This document shows, in pieces, positions 42,941 to 51,315 of a stretch of 64,000 nt of DNA (its first letter is position 1; each line of letters begins with the position of its first letter). The stretch is from contig JBAZWL010000024.1 in assembly GCA_041660405.1 (NCBI GenBank), forward strand, positions 1 through 64,000, given 5' to 3'. Under the pieces are notes generated by a model, which worked only from the letters and a program-made list of their open reading frames with translations, did no database searches and was not told the origin of the DNA. The DNA is from Taibaiella sp041660405 (GTDB taxonomy: Bacteria > Bacteroidota > Bacteroidia > Chitinophagales > Chitinophagaceae). Both the position numbers and the translations under genes were made by a program.

Positions 42941-43348
42941 ATGAACGAAGAGAATAAGGCAGTTGTCCTATTTGACGGGGTTTGCAATCTCTGTAATGCA
43001 TCGGTACAATTAGTAATTAAGAATGATCCTGATGCTTATTTCAACTTCGCTTCATTGCAATCAGATGCCGGTATTGCTTTACTGAAAAAATACAACTTGC
43101 CAGAATTAGCAACGCCCGAAAGCCTGGTTTTAATAGAGGAAGGTAAAGGTTATCAATACTCAACCGCTGCATTACGCATAGCACGTAAATTGAAGAGTTG
43201 GCACAGGTTTTTGTATGTTTTTATCATTATTCCGGCTTTTCTGCGCAATGCTGTATATAAATTTATAGCTCGCAACCGTTATAAATGGTGGGGCAAACAG
43301 GATAGTTGCTGGTTACCTACTCCTGACTTAAGGAAACGATTTTTGTAA
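42941..43348 (+). CDS. DCC-family thiol-disulfide oxidoreductase-like protein (DUF393)
   Basis: 135 residues with the signature LFDGVCNLCN (Asp-Gly-x-Cys-x2-Cys) near the N-terminus, a thioredoxin-like fold with a small membrane-associating segment around VFIIIPAFLRNAVYKFI. Role unknown, presumed redox. Ten bp after galE, so it is likely co-transcribed. Confidence 0.9.
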   Translation: MNEENKAVVLFDGVCNLCNASVQLVIKNDPDAYFNFASLQSDAGIALLKKYNLPELATPESLVLIEEGKGYQYSTAALRIARKLKSWHRFLYVFIIIPAFLRNAVYKFIARNRYKWWGKQDSCWLPTPDLRKRFL

Positions 43349-43360
43349 ATTTTGACATTT

Positions 43361-43408
43361 ATACCCAATAAAAAAGGTCCGGAATTCCGGACCTTTTTTA
43401 TTGGGTAT
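43361..43408. terminator. Perfect 24-bp palindromic terminator
   Basis: Arms 43361-43384 and 43385-43408 are exact complements, centred on GGAATTCC and containing A6/T6 runs at mid-stem. It serves the galE operon on the plus strand and the small basic gene on the minus strand. Confidence 0.85.
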
Positions 43409-43414
43409 ATCTTC

Positions 43415-43546
43415 TTATTTTCTTTTAGCGCTAAGTTCTTTAGAAGGTTTTACCGCTACAGTTGCACCCTTGGTATAAGTTGCGCCATTTGCAGCATTCT
43501 TGAATTTTGAAGGTGCCTTTGCAGCTTTCTTGTTTCCTTTTGACAT
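43415..43546 (-). CDS. 43-residue basic peptide
   Basis: ATG at 43546, stop at 43415. The product is rich in Lys and Ala (MSKGNKKAAKAPSKFKNAAN start, KPSKELSAKRK end), with no hydrophobic stretch, so it is probably nucleic-acid-associated. It ends 7 bp from a perfect terminator and begins with an A-rich leader. Composition recalls the basic protein at 3437-3790. Confidence 0.6.
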   Translation of the reverse strand: MSKGNKKAAKAPSKFKNAANGATYTKGATVAVKPSKELSAKRK

Positions 43547-43655
43547 TTTATGAAATTTTGGCGAAGGTAGCCTATTTCAATTTAGAACCAGTATTTATTA
43601 ATTTTTTCATCAAAATGTATCTGATTAAAAATTATTTAGTTTTCAATTAAAATTT

Positions 43656-44468
43656 TTATTGACCTAAAATAATAGGTGTTCTTCCATCAGTAATAATCAC
43701 CTTATTATCTGTATTACGAATAGCTTCGATCCATTTTTCCTGCAATACTTTAGCATCCAGACCAGCAGCCCTTACACGGTTTGCTTCTGCATCTATCTTA
43801 GCTTTTTCCAGGTTCATTTGCGATACCTGGAGTTCATTTTTAACTTGCTCTGCCTGTTGTATGGCATTGTTACGTGCTTCAATAGCGTGCGCCATAGACT
43901 CAGGCGGTTTCAAGCCGGAGGTAAGATTATTTAGGGCAAAGAATTTTTTCTGAAAGTCGGATAGCAGCCTGTGTTCTACATTTTGTTCGAAAGCATTCAG
44001 GTTATTCATCAGGGAATCGGTAGTATAGTTGCGGGCCTCTTCCCTGTAAGCGTTGATCACAAGTTGGTTCAATACAGCATTCTCAATATTATCCATCATT
44101 ACACTTGGCTCTGCTACGCCTACATGTTTGTAATTGAAAATGATATCTATGCCTCTGCCCCGAACGGGCTGATAAGTATAAGTAGGATCGACGCTAAACA
44201 CACCAGCATCCTTGGCTGTAATCACTACTGATGTGGGATCGCCTTTTTGTTCAAACATAGGTACCTGGTACAAAGTAGTGCCCGGAAGCAAAGTGTTTTG
44301 CCTGCCCGTTACCGATTTAAAATCTTCTTTGCCATTGCGACCATAATTGGTCATCAGTACACCTTCATAATTAGGTTCAACCCTGGAGCAGCTATTGGCT
44401 AGTACAATGATGAGTATAAAAATAATAACACCGGTTATGGCCATAAGGGTAATTCTTCCTTTGTTCAT
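43656..44468 (-). CDS. Prohibitin-like SPFH protein
   Basis: 270 residues. An N-terminal membrane helix (about 8-27), then an SPFH domain (PNYEGVLMTNYG, YQVPMF...), a helical region and a coiled coil around ARNNAIQQAEQVKNELQ, then a conserved C-terminal segment VIITDGRTPIIL. Membrane scaffold that forms large ring assemblies in related systems. It is 2 bp downstream of a 56-residue membrane protein gene. Confidence 0.9.
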   Translation of the reverse strand: MNKGRITLMAITGVIIFILIIVLANSCSRVEPNYEGVLMTNYGRNGKEDFKSVTGRQNTLLPGTTLYQVPMFEQKGDPTSVVITAKDAGVFSVDPTYTYQPVRGRGIDIIFNYKHVGVAEPSVMMDNIENAVLNQLVINAYREEARNYTTDSLMNNLNAFEQNVEHRLLSDFQKKFFALNNLTSGLKPPESMAHAIEARNNAIQQAEQVKNELQVSQMNLEKAKIDAEANRVRAAGLDAKVLQEKWIEAIRNTDNKVIITDGRTPIILGQ

Positions 44469-44470
44469 TT

Positions 44471-44641
44471 TTATTTGGTTTTGAAAAAACGGGTATAGGG
44501 AAACATTATCAATAGAACGATATGAATAGAAGCGGTAATAAATCCATACACAGGCTGCTTATTGAACAGGTTGAAATGGGCAAACAGCAAAAGCGTATTC
44601 CCAATCAGAAAAAGAAATATACGCAACAAGGTACTTTTCAT
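44471..44641 (-). CDS. 56-residue two-helix membrane protein coupled to the SPFH gene
   Basis: ATG at 44641, stop at 44471-44473, 2 bp before the SPFH start. Two hydrophobic helices (LLRIFLFLIGNTLLLFAHF and VYGFITASIHIVLLIMFPY) with basic ends. The tight spacing indicates translational coupling, so it probably associates with the SPFH protein at the inner membrane. No family recognised. Confidence 0.75.
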   Translation of the reverse strand: MKSTLLRIFLFLIGNTLLLFAHFNLFNKQPVYGFITASIHIVLLIMFPYTRFFKTK

Positions 44642-44937
44642 GGTTCATGGTTTATTGACAAAAATCCGTATTTCTTTTCAATATGCATTGAAAATTTGAG
44701 CGGCATATTCGTTTCTGTTAAATCTTAATCAAAAAATAATGGCTATATCCTTGCCTCTCTGCATTTTTAACCAGCAACCTCTTCACGATTATTGTCGCAT
44801 TTGCCCCCTTCTTTTGGGTGGTATACACCCGCTCAAATTGTAGGCACCCTACTACCTTTATGCAACCAAATAACGCTGGCAATGTTGATTATTGAGAGAG
44901 CAAAAAACCATATTTTCTCACCTTAAAAAATCAGAAC

Positions 44938-45318
44938 ATGTTTTCATTCAAAGAAGCGTTCAGCAGTTTTTCCGTAAACAACATAAGCACAGCCAAAACT
45001 TTTTATGAAAATAAACTTAAGGTAAAGGTTGTGGAAAAGGAATACATACTTGAGTTGCGTGTACCTGGCGCCGGTACAATTGTCGTGTACCCCAAACCCA
45101 ACCACGAGCCGGCAACCTTTACGGTACTCAATTTTTCTGTGCCGGATATTGAGCAGGCTGTAAAACAACTTAAAGCAGATGGCATAACATTTGAAAGCTA
45201 CGACTACCCTGAACTTAAAACCGATGCGAACAACATATTTACCGTTAAGGAAATGAATATCCGACAGGCATGGTTTAAAGATCCTGCAGGTAATATTTTA
45301 TCGATTATAGAAGGGTGA
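44938..45318 (+). CDS. VOC-family glyoxalase-like protein
   Basis: 126 residues: FSSFSVNNISTAKTFYENKL at the start and QAWFKDPAGNILSIIE at the end mark the two VOC modules. Expected metal-binding His is not at the usual first position (FSVNN), suggesting a binding or non-canonical member. TACCTTTA near 44850 resembles a -7 box. It is 38 bp before a DinB gene, an apparent pair. Confidence 0.85.
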   Translation: MFSFKEAFSSFSVNNISTAKTFYENKLKVKVVEKEYILELRVPGAGTIVVYPKPNHEPATFTVLNFSVPDIEQAVKQLKADGITFESYDYPELKTDANNIFTVKEMNIRQAWFKDPAGNILSIIEG

Positions 45319-45356
45319 ATTTTTATCTCATTTAATCATTTTTCAAAAACAAAAAC

Positions 45357-45863
45357 ATGGAAACATTATCAGTAAAGAAGGCTGCTATAGAATCATTTCT
45401 TAGCCTGTACGATGCACATACTACACAATTTAGGTTTGTGCTGGAAGATATCTCTGATGAAGACGCGAAGAACAGGCTAAACACCAAAGCCAATCACGTA
45501 GCCTGGCTTGCCGGCAGCCTGGTGCAGGAAAGATATGAACTGGCCAGAAATATTGGTATCACTCATCTTAAGCAAACTTCGCACGATCTGTTCAGCAATC
45601 ATAAAGGTATCCAGGATGGTGCAACTTATCCCTCTCTGGATGAATACAGAAAAGACTGGGAAGAAATATCGCCGGTGTTACGCCAGGCTCTTGCTGAATT
45701 AAGTGAAGAGCAATTAAGCGGTCCCGATCCTTACGAAATGCCGGGCGGGCCTTATACTTTATTCGATGTTATAACCTTTTGTACCGACCGGGAATCTTAT
45801 TGCATAGGGCAAATAGGTTTATGGCGCAGATTATTAGGTTATAAGCCCATGCGCTATGCCTAA
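45357..45863 (+). CDS. DinB-family protein with degraded C-terminal metal site
   Basis: 168 residues. The fold is recognisable (NHVAWLAGSLVQERYELAR and GGPYTLFDVITF), and the end RESYCIGQIGLWRRLLG corresponds to the usual HESYHIGQLGLLRR, in which the two His ligands are replaced by Arg and Cys. So the metal site may be lost or altered. Pairs with the upstream VOC gene; terminated at 45879-45909. Confidence 0.82.
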   Translation: METLSVKKAAIESFLSLYDAHTTQFRFVLEDISDEDAKNRLNTKANHVAWLAGSLVQERYELARNIGITHLKQTSHDLFSNHKGIQDGATYPSLDEYRKDWEEISPVLRQALAELSEEQLSGPDPYEMPGGPYTLFDVITFCTDRESYCIGQIGLWRRLLGYKPMRYA

Positions 45864-45878
45864 TGCCATTTAAATACG

Positions 45879-45909
45879 TTGCTGCAAACTTTAGAAAAGT
45901 TTGCAGCAA
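45879..45909. terminator. Hairpin after the DinB gene
   Basis: Perfect 14-bp inverted repeat (45879-45892, 45896-45909; arm TTGCTGCAAACTTT) with loop AGA. It lacks a proper T-run. Confidence 0.65.
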
Positions 45910-45940
45910 TAATGTTCATGAGTTTATAATAATCGTATAA

Positions 45941-46360
45941 ATGGAAAAGCAGGTCATTCATGCAGACAAGCATTTGTTTTGTGTTCCGGTATCATCTTTC
46001 CCTGAAGGCGTTAAAGCTGCATTTGACAAGCTTCAGCAGATTACGGGAAATGAAACTTTCAATGATCTTTTTGGAATATCCTATATGGGTACTGATGGTA
46101 AGATCATTTATAAGGCGGCTGCACCCGAAACTTTTGAAGGGGAAGGGGTGAAGAAAGGTTGTGAAACTTTTACGCTTAAAAAGGGGACTTATTACTGCCA
46201 TACTATTAAGGACTGGGAAAGGAATATGGATAAGTTTCAACCGGTTTTTACAGAGCTGTTGCAACATCCCGATCTGGACAGGAATGGCCAATGTGTAGAA
46301 TGGTATAAAGGTGTAAACGAAGTGGTCTGTATGGTTAGGTTGAATGATGAAAAAAAATAA
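45941..46360 (+). CDS. Conserved protein of unknown function
   Basis: 139 residues starting at 45941. Alternating strands and helices with the segments HLFCVPVSSFPEGV and KKGTYYCHTIKDW, and a C-terminal CVEWYKGVNEVVCMVRL. The overall pattern recalls GyrI-like ligand-binding domains, but not strongly enough to assign. No signal peptide. It is 39 bp before a DinB gene, probably co-transcribed. Confidence 0.7.
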   Translation: MEKQVIHADKHLFCVPVSSFPEGVKAAFDKLQQITGNETFNDLFGISYMGTDGKIIYKAAAPETFEGEGVKKGCETFTLKKGTYYCHTIKDWERNMDKFQPVFTELLQHPDLDRNGQCVEWYKGVNEVVCMVRLNDEKK

Positions 46361-46399
46361 AGGAATTATACTTGTCTTTTTTATAGGAAACCTAATATT

Positions 46400-46966
46400 A
46401 TGGAAACAGAAGAGAACAGTTCTGATATAATGCCCCAAGGCTTTGCAACGGTGAGTCAATCATTACTTCATCTGGCAAATTCCTTCAGCGAAAAAGGTTT
46501 TAATACGATACCATTTGAAGGTAGCTGGACTGCGGCACAAGTTATAGATCATATCACAAAATCTAACAAATCTATAGCACAGGCCCTTAGTCTGGAAGGT
46601 AAGCCTGCAGACCGTAAGCCGGACGAACGTACACCCGAACTGGCAAAGATATTCCTGGATTTTAAGACCAAATTAAAGTCGCCGGATTTTATATTACCCA
46701 CACAGGATATTTATCAAAAGGCTTCATTGATTGCGACGTTGGAATCATCGATTGAGAAATTAAAAGAGGGTGTAGGTAATACCTCATTGATCGATGCTAT
46801 AGAACACCAGGCCTTTGGCGAGATCACGAAACTGGAGTTGCTGTATTTTGTAGTATACCATACACAAAGGCATATGCATCAGCTGCAACATATTTACGAA
46901 ATTGTAGAAAACAAGCAATACAAACTACTTTCATTTTTGTTCAGGCAACCACTTGTTTTCTTTTAA
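46400..46966 (+). CDS. DinB-like protein
   Basis: 188 residues. The helix with the first ligand is WTAAQVIDHITKSN and the last is FVVYHTQRHMHQLQH, with the HxxxH pair. Fits metal-binding DinB_2 members, possible thiol transferases. Second gene of a pair with 45941. No terminator was clear downstream. Confidence 0.85.
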   Translation: METEENSSDIMPQGFATVSQSLLHLANSFSEKGFNTIPFEGSWTAAQVIDHITKSNKSIAQALSLEGKPADRKPDERTPELAKIFLDFKTKLKSPDFILPTQDIYQKASLIATLESSIEKLKEGVGNTSLIDAIEHQAFGEITKLELLYFVVYHTQRHMHQLQHIYEIVENKQYKLLSFLFRQPLVFF

Positions 46967-47081
46967 CAAAACAGGCAGCATGCATTCTTTTTTGTATAAA
47001 TTTCCGTTTACCGCAGTAATAATATCGTTCACCGTAAAACGGGTTTCATTAACCTAATCCGGTTTTTGTAAACATAAGAGG

Positions 47082-47609
47082 ATGCTTAGTTTCGTTGCTC
47101 ATTCTAAAACTGTTTCACTAATGGCTATGACAGTTATATCCAACGAATCACAACACGCAATTACGGAAGTACACATCATGCCCGCCATGATGGCTACAGG
47201 CGAACCGGTGACTTTTTATGATAAAAATGCAAGACCTATTAACTGTACCGAAAGTGAATGGCCTACAGCAGATCATGAAAATGTATGGGTACGTGGCGAA
47301 GTAAACGAATCATCATCATCGGGCATGCAAATAGCAGATATGTTAAGCCAGGGGCGGGTATTGGCCATGACAGAAGATAAAGGACTTGTCTTTCAGCAAA
47401 AGGATGATGGAAATATTATCTTTTACAGTTTTATTCCTTCAGGGCTTTCCCTGACAAAAGTAAGTTCTGTTGAAGACCTGCGGCAAATGCTCAAAACAGC
47501 TTTTGCTGGGTGGCATCATGCTTATCATGAAGTATTTGCTATGGCTAAAAGTTTCAGCTATTTCCTGGCAAACAAATTAATGCCTGATACAGGGCAACTG
47601 GCAAGATAG
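47082..47609 (+). CDS. Conserved protein of unknown function
   Basis: 175 residues from the ATG at 47082 (AAGAGG-type RBS just upstream; a Met at codon 16 is an alternative). Segments such as EPVTFYDKNARPINC and GMQIADMLSQGRVLAMTED suggest a soluble alpha/beta protein, with a helical C-terminus (WHHAYHEVFAMAKSFSYF). No motif recognised. Closed by a strong terminator. Confidence 0.65.
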   Translation: MLSFVAHSKTVSLMAMTVISNESQHAITEVHIMPAMMATGEPVTFYDKNARPINCTESEWPTADHENVWVRGEVNESSSSGMQIADMLSQGRVLAMTEDKGLVFQQKDDGNIIFYSFIPSGLSLTKVSSVEDLRQMLKTAFAGWHHAYHEVFAMAKSFSYFLANKLMPDTGQLAR

Positions 47610-47628
47610 CTTGATGCGCTATAGTATT

Positions 47629-47667
47629 AAATGCAGGAGTGGCAATATTGTCACTCCTGCATTTTTT
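47629..47667 (+). terminator. Terminator with T-run
   Basis: Arms 47629-47646 and 47647-47664, almost fully complementary around ATGCAGGAGTG, ending in T6; 20 nt after the stop. Confidence 0.85.
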
Positions 47668-47713
47668 ATTTGGGAATGGTTGTTCTGGTTAATCGTCCAT
47701 TTATAAAAGGCGT

Positions 47714-48163
47714 TCAGGCGTTATTAGCATTTTCCTTCTGCCAGTCCTCAAAGGTCATTTCGAACTTAAGCTCCTTGCCATGTACGCCGGTTTCTTTCCA
47801 TCCACGTCTACGGTAAAATTCCGCTGCCCTGGTATTGGGTGCGGTTCCCAGCCATACTTTATCTTTTGTTTGTGCAAAATACCAGTTCATCATGAGTTTG
47901 TGTAAATGTTTGCCAATCCCACTTCCTGATGACTTCGGCTTCAGGAAAAGTGCCCAGATATTATTCCCCTTCAAATCAACAATGGCAAATCCAACAATTT
48001 CATTATTAATCTCACAGACCCAGCCCTTGCCTTTTTGCGTAAGGAATATCATACAATCTTCATCACTTACCAATGCCGGATCTGAGAGCATATTCTCTTT
48101 TACCGAATTCCGTACTTCCTGTATTTGTTTAATATCTGCTATTGTTGCTTCTCTGAATATCAT
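47714..48163 (-). CDS. GNAT family N-acetyltransferase
   Basis: 149 residues. VGFAIVDLKGNNIWALFLKP then motif A SGSGIGKHLHKLMMNW and motif B AAEFYRRRGWKETG. N-terminal TIADIKQIQEVRNSVKEN is the usual GNAT start. Substrate unknown. Downstream of the Lrp gene on the same strand with a 44-bp gap, so it may be part of the Lrp transcript. Confidence 0.92.
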   Translation of the reverse strand: MIFREATIADIKQIQEVRNSVKENMLSDPALVSDEDCMIFLTQKGKGWVCEINNEIVGFAIVDLKGNNIWALFLKPKSSGSGIGKHLHKLMMNWYFAQTKDKVWLGTAPNTRAAEFYRRRGWKETGVHGKELKFEMTFEDWQKENANNA

Positions 48164-48207
48164 ATAAAAAAATGACGTGGATTAGTTATCTTCAAGAGTC
48201 TTACTCA

Positions 48208-48708
48208 TTAATTCACCAACTGATGGGTTTGTTTAATGATTCCCATTACGAATACGCTTTGCAGGTGCCCCATATTCTCTATCTGGCTTAGTTTATTTAC
48301 ATGAAAATCGTAGTAAGCATCCATGTTTTCGGCAACTACTTTCAACATGAAATCAAACTCCCCGCTGATGTTGTAACACTCAATCACTTCGTGCAATTCA
48401 TGTATTGTTTTGATAAACTTTGCCCCCGACTTTTTATTATGTTCTTTGAGCGAAACATAACAGATCACCATAAGCCCTTTCTTTACCTTGGCATGATCCA
48501 CCAGGGTTACATATTGTTTAATGATGCCGCCGTCCTCCATTCTTTTAATGCGCTCATGCACTGGTGTTGGGCTTAAGTGTACTTGTGTAGCAATTTCACG
48601 AACGGTTATTTTAGCATTTTGCTGCAACAAGCGTAGTATAGCCAGATCTTTTTCATCTAAGGAATAAGGTATAGGAGTCGCAGTATCTTTTGAAGAGGCT
48701 TTTTCCAT
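48208..48708 (-). CDS. Lrp/AsnC-family transcriptional regulator
   Basis: 166 residues from the ATG at 48708; a TTG at 48714 is possible. The HTH is ILRLLQQNAKITVREIATQV (about 25-44) with LSPTPVHERIKRMEDGGII, followed by a RAM effector domain (VICYVSLKEHNKK...CYNISGEFDFMLKVV). Binds amino acids and regulates nearby genes. It is divergent from ahcY, and two direct repeats lie between them. Confidence 0.93.
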   Translation of the reverse strand: MEKASSKDTATPIPYSLDEKDLAILRLLQQNAKITVREIATQVHLSPTPVHERIKRMEDGGIIKQYVTLVDHAKVKKGLMVICYVSLKEHNKKSGAKFIKTIHELHEVIECYNISGEFDFMLKVVAENMDAYYDFHVNKLSQIENMGHLQSVFVMGIIKQTHQLVN

Positions 48709-48746
48709 GGTCAACTTAGCTTTTGTTCTGTAAATTTACTTGATAT

Positions 48747-48791
48747 TGATCATTTGTTCCTAATTTTTCAAACAATACTGATCATTTATTC
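48747..48791. promoter_or_regulatory. Direct repeats between lrp-type gene and ahcY
   Basis: TGATCATTTGTTC (48747-48759) and TGATCATTTATTC (48779-48791) differ at one position and start 32 bp apart, three helical turns. They lie upstream of the ahcY -7 box (48800-48807) and next to the divergent Lrp gene, the arrangement expected for Lrp octamer binding. Confidence 0.55.
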
Positions 48792-48799
48792 TATTGACT

Positions 48800-48807
48800 T
48801 ACTTTTG
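48800..48807 (+). promoter_or_regulatory. -7 element TACTTTTG of ahcY
   Basis: Exact TAnnTTTG match 41 bp before the ATG, directly after the second direct repeat. Confidence 0.5.
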
Positions 48808-48847
48808 TACCCTGTTTTAAAAACTAAAATTCTAAATAAGTACCATT

Positions 48848-50173
48848 ATGTCAACCAGTTTGCAAAATATTGATATGAGTCTGCCTTACAAAGTAGCAGA
48901 CATCAGCCTGGCCGAGTGGGGCCGTAAAGAAATTCGTCTGGCCGAAGCAGAAATGCCGGGTTTGATGAGCCTTCGTGCTGAATTTGGAGCACAACAACCT
49001 TTGAAAGGTGCGCGTATAGCAGGTTGTCTGCACATGACTATTCAGACTGCAGTGCTTATTGAAACCCTTACTGCTTTAGGTGCAGAGGTTCGTTGGAGCT
49101 CTTGCAACATTTTCTCTACACAAGATCACGCAGCAGCAGCTATTGCAGCTACAGGTGTTCCGGTTTTTGCCTGGAAAGGTGAAACCCAGGAAGAAGCGGA
49201 TTGGTGTATTGAGCAAACTTTGTTCTTCGGCAGCGAAGACAAGCCATTGAACATGATCCTGGATGATGGTGGTGATCTGACTAATATCGTTTTTGATAAA
49301 TTCCCTGAATTGATCGCTAACATTAAAGGTCTTTCTGAAGAAACAACTACCGGTGTTCACCGCTTGTACGAGCGCATGGCTAAAGGTACTTTGCCTATTC
49401 CTGCTATCGATATCAACAATAGTGTTACCAAATCTAAATTCGACAACAAATACGGTTGCCGCGAATCATTGGTAGATGCGATCCGTCGTGCTACAGATGT
49501 AATGATGGCTGGTAAAGTAGCTGTGGTAGCTGGTTTCGGCGATGTAGGTAAAGGTTCTGCAGATTCATTGCGTGGCGCCGGTGCACGTGTTATCGTTACT
49601 GAAATCGATCCTATCTGTGCACTGCAAGCTGCTATGGAAGGTTTTGAAGTAAAGAAAATGGTTGATGCAGTTAAAGAAGCTGATATCGTTGTAACTACTA
49701 CAGGTTGTCGCGACATCATCACTGGCGAGCACTTCAAACTAATGAAAGATAAAGCTATCGTTTGTAACATCGGTCACTTCGATATCGAAATCGATATGAA
49801 CTGGTTGAACACAAACTATGGTCATACTAAAGATACCATCAAACCACAGGTTGACTTGTACAACATTGATGGTAAAGAAGTGATTGTACTAGCTGAAGGC
49901 CGTTTGGTTAACTTAGGTTGCGCTACCGGTCATCCATCTTTTGTAATGTCCAACTCTTTTACCAATCAGGTTTTGGCTCAATTGGAGCTTTGGTTGCATA
50001 GCAATAAATACGAGAACAAAGTTTATGTATTGCCTAAACATCTTGATGAGAAAGTAGCACAGCTGCATCTTGCTAAGGTAGGCGTAGAATTGGATGTACT
50101 TACTGATACACAGGCTGAATACCTGGGTATTTCAAAAGCCGGTCCTTTCAAACCAGAATTGTACAGATACTAA
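48848..50173 (+). CDS. ahcY: Adenosylhomocysteinase
   Basis: 441 residues. NAD-binding motif VVAGFGDVGKGSADSLRG, substrate segments MTIQTAVLIETL, DDGGDLT, and C-terminal Lys/Tyr (FKPELYRY). Hydrolyses S-adenosylhomocysteine to adenosine and homocysteine in the methyl cycle. It lacks the roughly 40-residue insertion of the plant and some bacterial forms. Terminated at 50190-50222. Codons look biased toward common ones, as in a highly expressed gene. Confidence 0.97.
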   Translation: MSTSLQNIDMSLPYKVADISLAEWGRKEIRLAEAEMPGLMSLRAEFGAQQPLKGARIAGCLHMTIQTAVLIETLTALGAEVRWSSCNIFSTQDHAAAAIAATGVPVFAWKGETQEEADWCIEQTLFFGSEDKPLNMILDDGGDLTNIVFDKFPELIANIKGLSEETTTGVHRLYERMAKGTLPIPAIDINNSVTKSKFDNKYGCRESLVDAIRRATDVMMAGKVAVVAGFGDVGKGSADSLRGAGARVIVTEIDPICALQAAMEGFEVKKMVDAVKEADIVVTTTGCRDIITGEHFKLMKDKAIVCNIGHFDIEIDMNWLNTNYGHTKDTIKPQVDLYNIDGKEVIVLAEGRLVNLGCATGHPSFVMSNSFTNQVLAQLELWLHSNKYENKVYVLPKHLDEKVAQLHLAKVGVELDVLTDTQAEYLGISKAGPFKPELYRY

Positions 50174-50189
50174 GGTGTGACCAATAAAT

Positions 50190-50222
50190 AAAAACGCCGG
50201 TACTGTTGTGCCGGCGTTTTTT
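50190..50222 (+). terminator. ahcY terminator
   Basis: Arms 50190-50203 and 50208-50221, with AAAAACGCCGG pairing to CCGGCGTTTTT, loop TGTT, closing in T6. Confidence 0.88.
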
Positions 50223-50282
50223 GGGTTACAAAATATACCGAGGCACGCAACAATATCCTATTTTTAATAAAAAAACGTAATT

Positions 50283-50825
50283 ATGACTCCCGAGTTAGAG
50301 CAGCTTGCCTATCCCATCGGCCGCTTTGAAGCACCAAAGGAATACAATGAAACTTTATTGAACCAATGGATCGGCAAGATAGAGGCTGCTCCGAAATGGT
50401 ACGACTATAGTATCGAAAATCTGGACGAAGCACAGCTTAATACACCTTACAGACCTGACGGCTGGACTATCATACAAGTTATACATCACATAGCCGACAG
50501 TCATATGAATGCTTATATAAGATTGAAACTCGCATTGACCGAACAAAGCCCGAAGATCAAGCCTTATGATGAAAAACTATGGTCTGAATTGCCCGATGTT
50601 ACTGATGTTCCGGTAAATGTATCCATTACCCTGATTCATGCATTACATCGTCGTTGGGTTTCCACATTACGTCATCTTAAGGCAGAGGATTGGGAACGTA
50701 GTTATTATCATCCTGAAAGGAAACATAGTGTTCCGCTTTGGGAAATGACTGCGATGTATGCCTGGCATAGTAAGCATCACTTCGAGCACATTTTCCGTTT
50801 ACGTGAAAGGATGGGCTGGTTGTGA
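50283..50825 (+). CDS. YfiT-type bacillithiol transferase (DinB superfamily)
   Basis: 180 residues, starting LEQLAYPIGRFEAP, a signature of the YfiT/BstA branch. Metal ligands: VIHHIADSHMNAYIRLK (first His) and AWHSKHHFEHIFRLRER (HxxxH). Bacteroidota generally use bacillithiol, and these enzymes transfer it to electrophiles. Followed 35 bp later by an NTF2-like gene. Confidence 0.88.
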   Translation: MTPELEQLAYPIGRFEAPKEYNETLLNQWIGKIEAAPKWYDYSIENLDEAQLNTPYRPDGWTIIQVIHHIADSHMNAYIRLKLALTEQSPKIKPYDEKLWSELPDVTDVPVNVSITLIHALHRRWVSTLRHLKAEDWERSYYHPERKHSVPLWEMTAMYAWHSKHHFEHIFRLRERMGWL

Positions 50826-50860
50826 TTTTAACCAAGGTAGTTGTTTAATTATATTTTAGA

Positions 50861-51238
50861 ATGACAGTAACACACGAAGTGGATAAAGATAAAATATACC
50901 AGTCAAGAATGGCTTCCAATGCAGCCATAGCGCGAAGAGATGTAGCAGGAGTTGCTCAATATTGGATGGAAGATATTGTAGTTATTTCCGGAGAAGGCAG
51001 CAAGTTTGTAGGGAAGAAGAACCTTACGAAAATATGGAAACAAATGTTAGAACAGGGAACACCCTTATTTGAACGCTTGCCAACTGAAATAAAGGTAGGC
51101 GAGGGCGGAACACTTGCCTGGGAATCTGGTCAGTGGAATTATCTTGATGGTAATACTGGTGGAAATTATGCAGCCATGTGGTGTAAAGTCAAGGGTGAAT
51201 GGATGACGCGGTCGGAATTATTTGTATCATTGGATTAA
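50861..51238 (+). CDS. NTF2/SnoaL-like protein (DUF4440 type)
   Basis: 125 residues: IYQSRMASNAAIARRDVAGV, then WMEDIVVISGEGSKFVGK, and GNYAAMWCKVKGEWMTRSELF at the end, which is the cone-shaped NTF2-like fold of DUF4440. Role unknown. Probably co-transcribed with the bacillithiol transferase. Confidence 0.85.
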   Translation: MTVTHEVDKDKIYQSRMASNAAIARRDVAGVAQYWMEDIVVISGEGSKFVGKKNLTKIWKQMLEQGTPLFERLPTEIKVGEGGTLAWESGQWNYLDGNTGGNYAAMWCKVKGEWMTRSELFVSLD

Positions 51239-51268
51239 GTTCGATTTCTCTTTGTAATAAAACAAAAA

Positions 51269-51293
51269 CTCCCGCCAACTTTCGTCGCGGGAG
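51269..51293 (-). terminator. rpoD terminator
   Basis: CTCCCGC (51269-51275) and GCGGGAG (51287-51293), 11-nt loop; on the minus strand TTTTTGTTTT follows. Confidence 0.85.
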
Positions 51294-51315
51294 CTTCTAT
51301 TATTTACTAATCAGA

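Noticed and set aside
48715..48847. SAH or SAM riboswitch upstream of ahcY
   Set aside because: The leader after the -7 box is only about 35 nt and AT-rich, too short and without the conserved cores.
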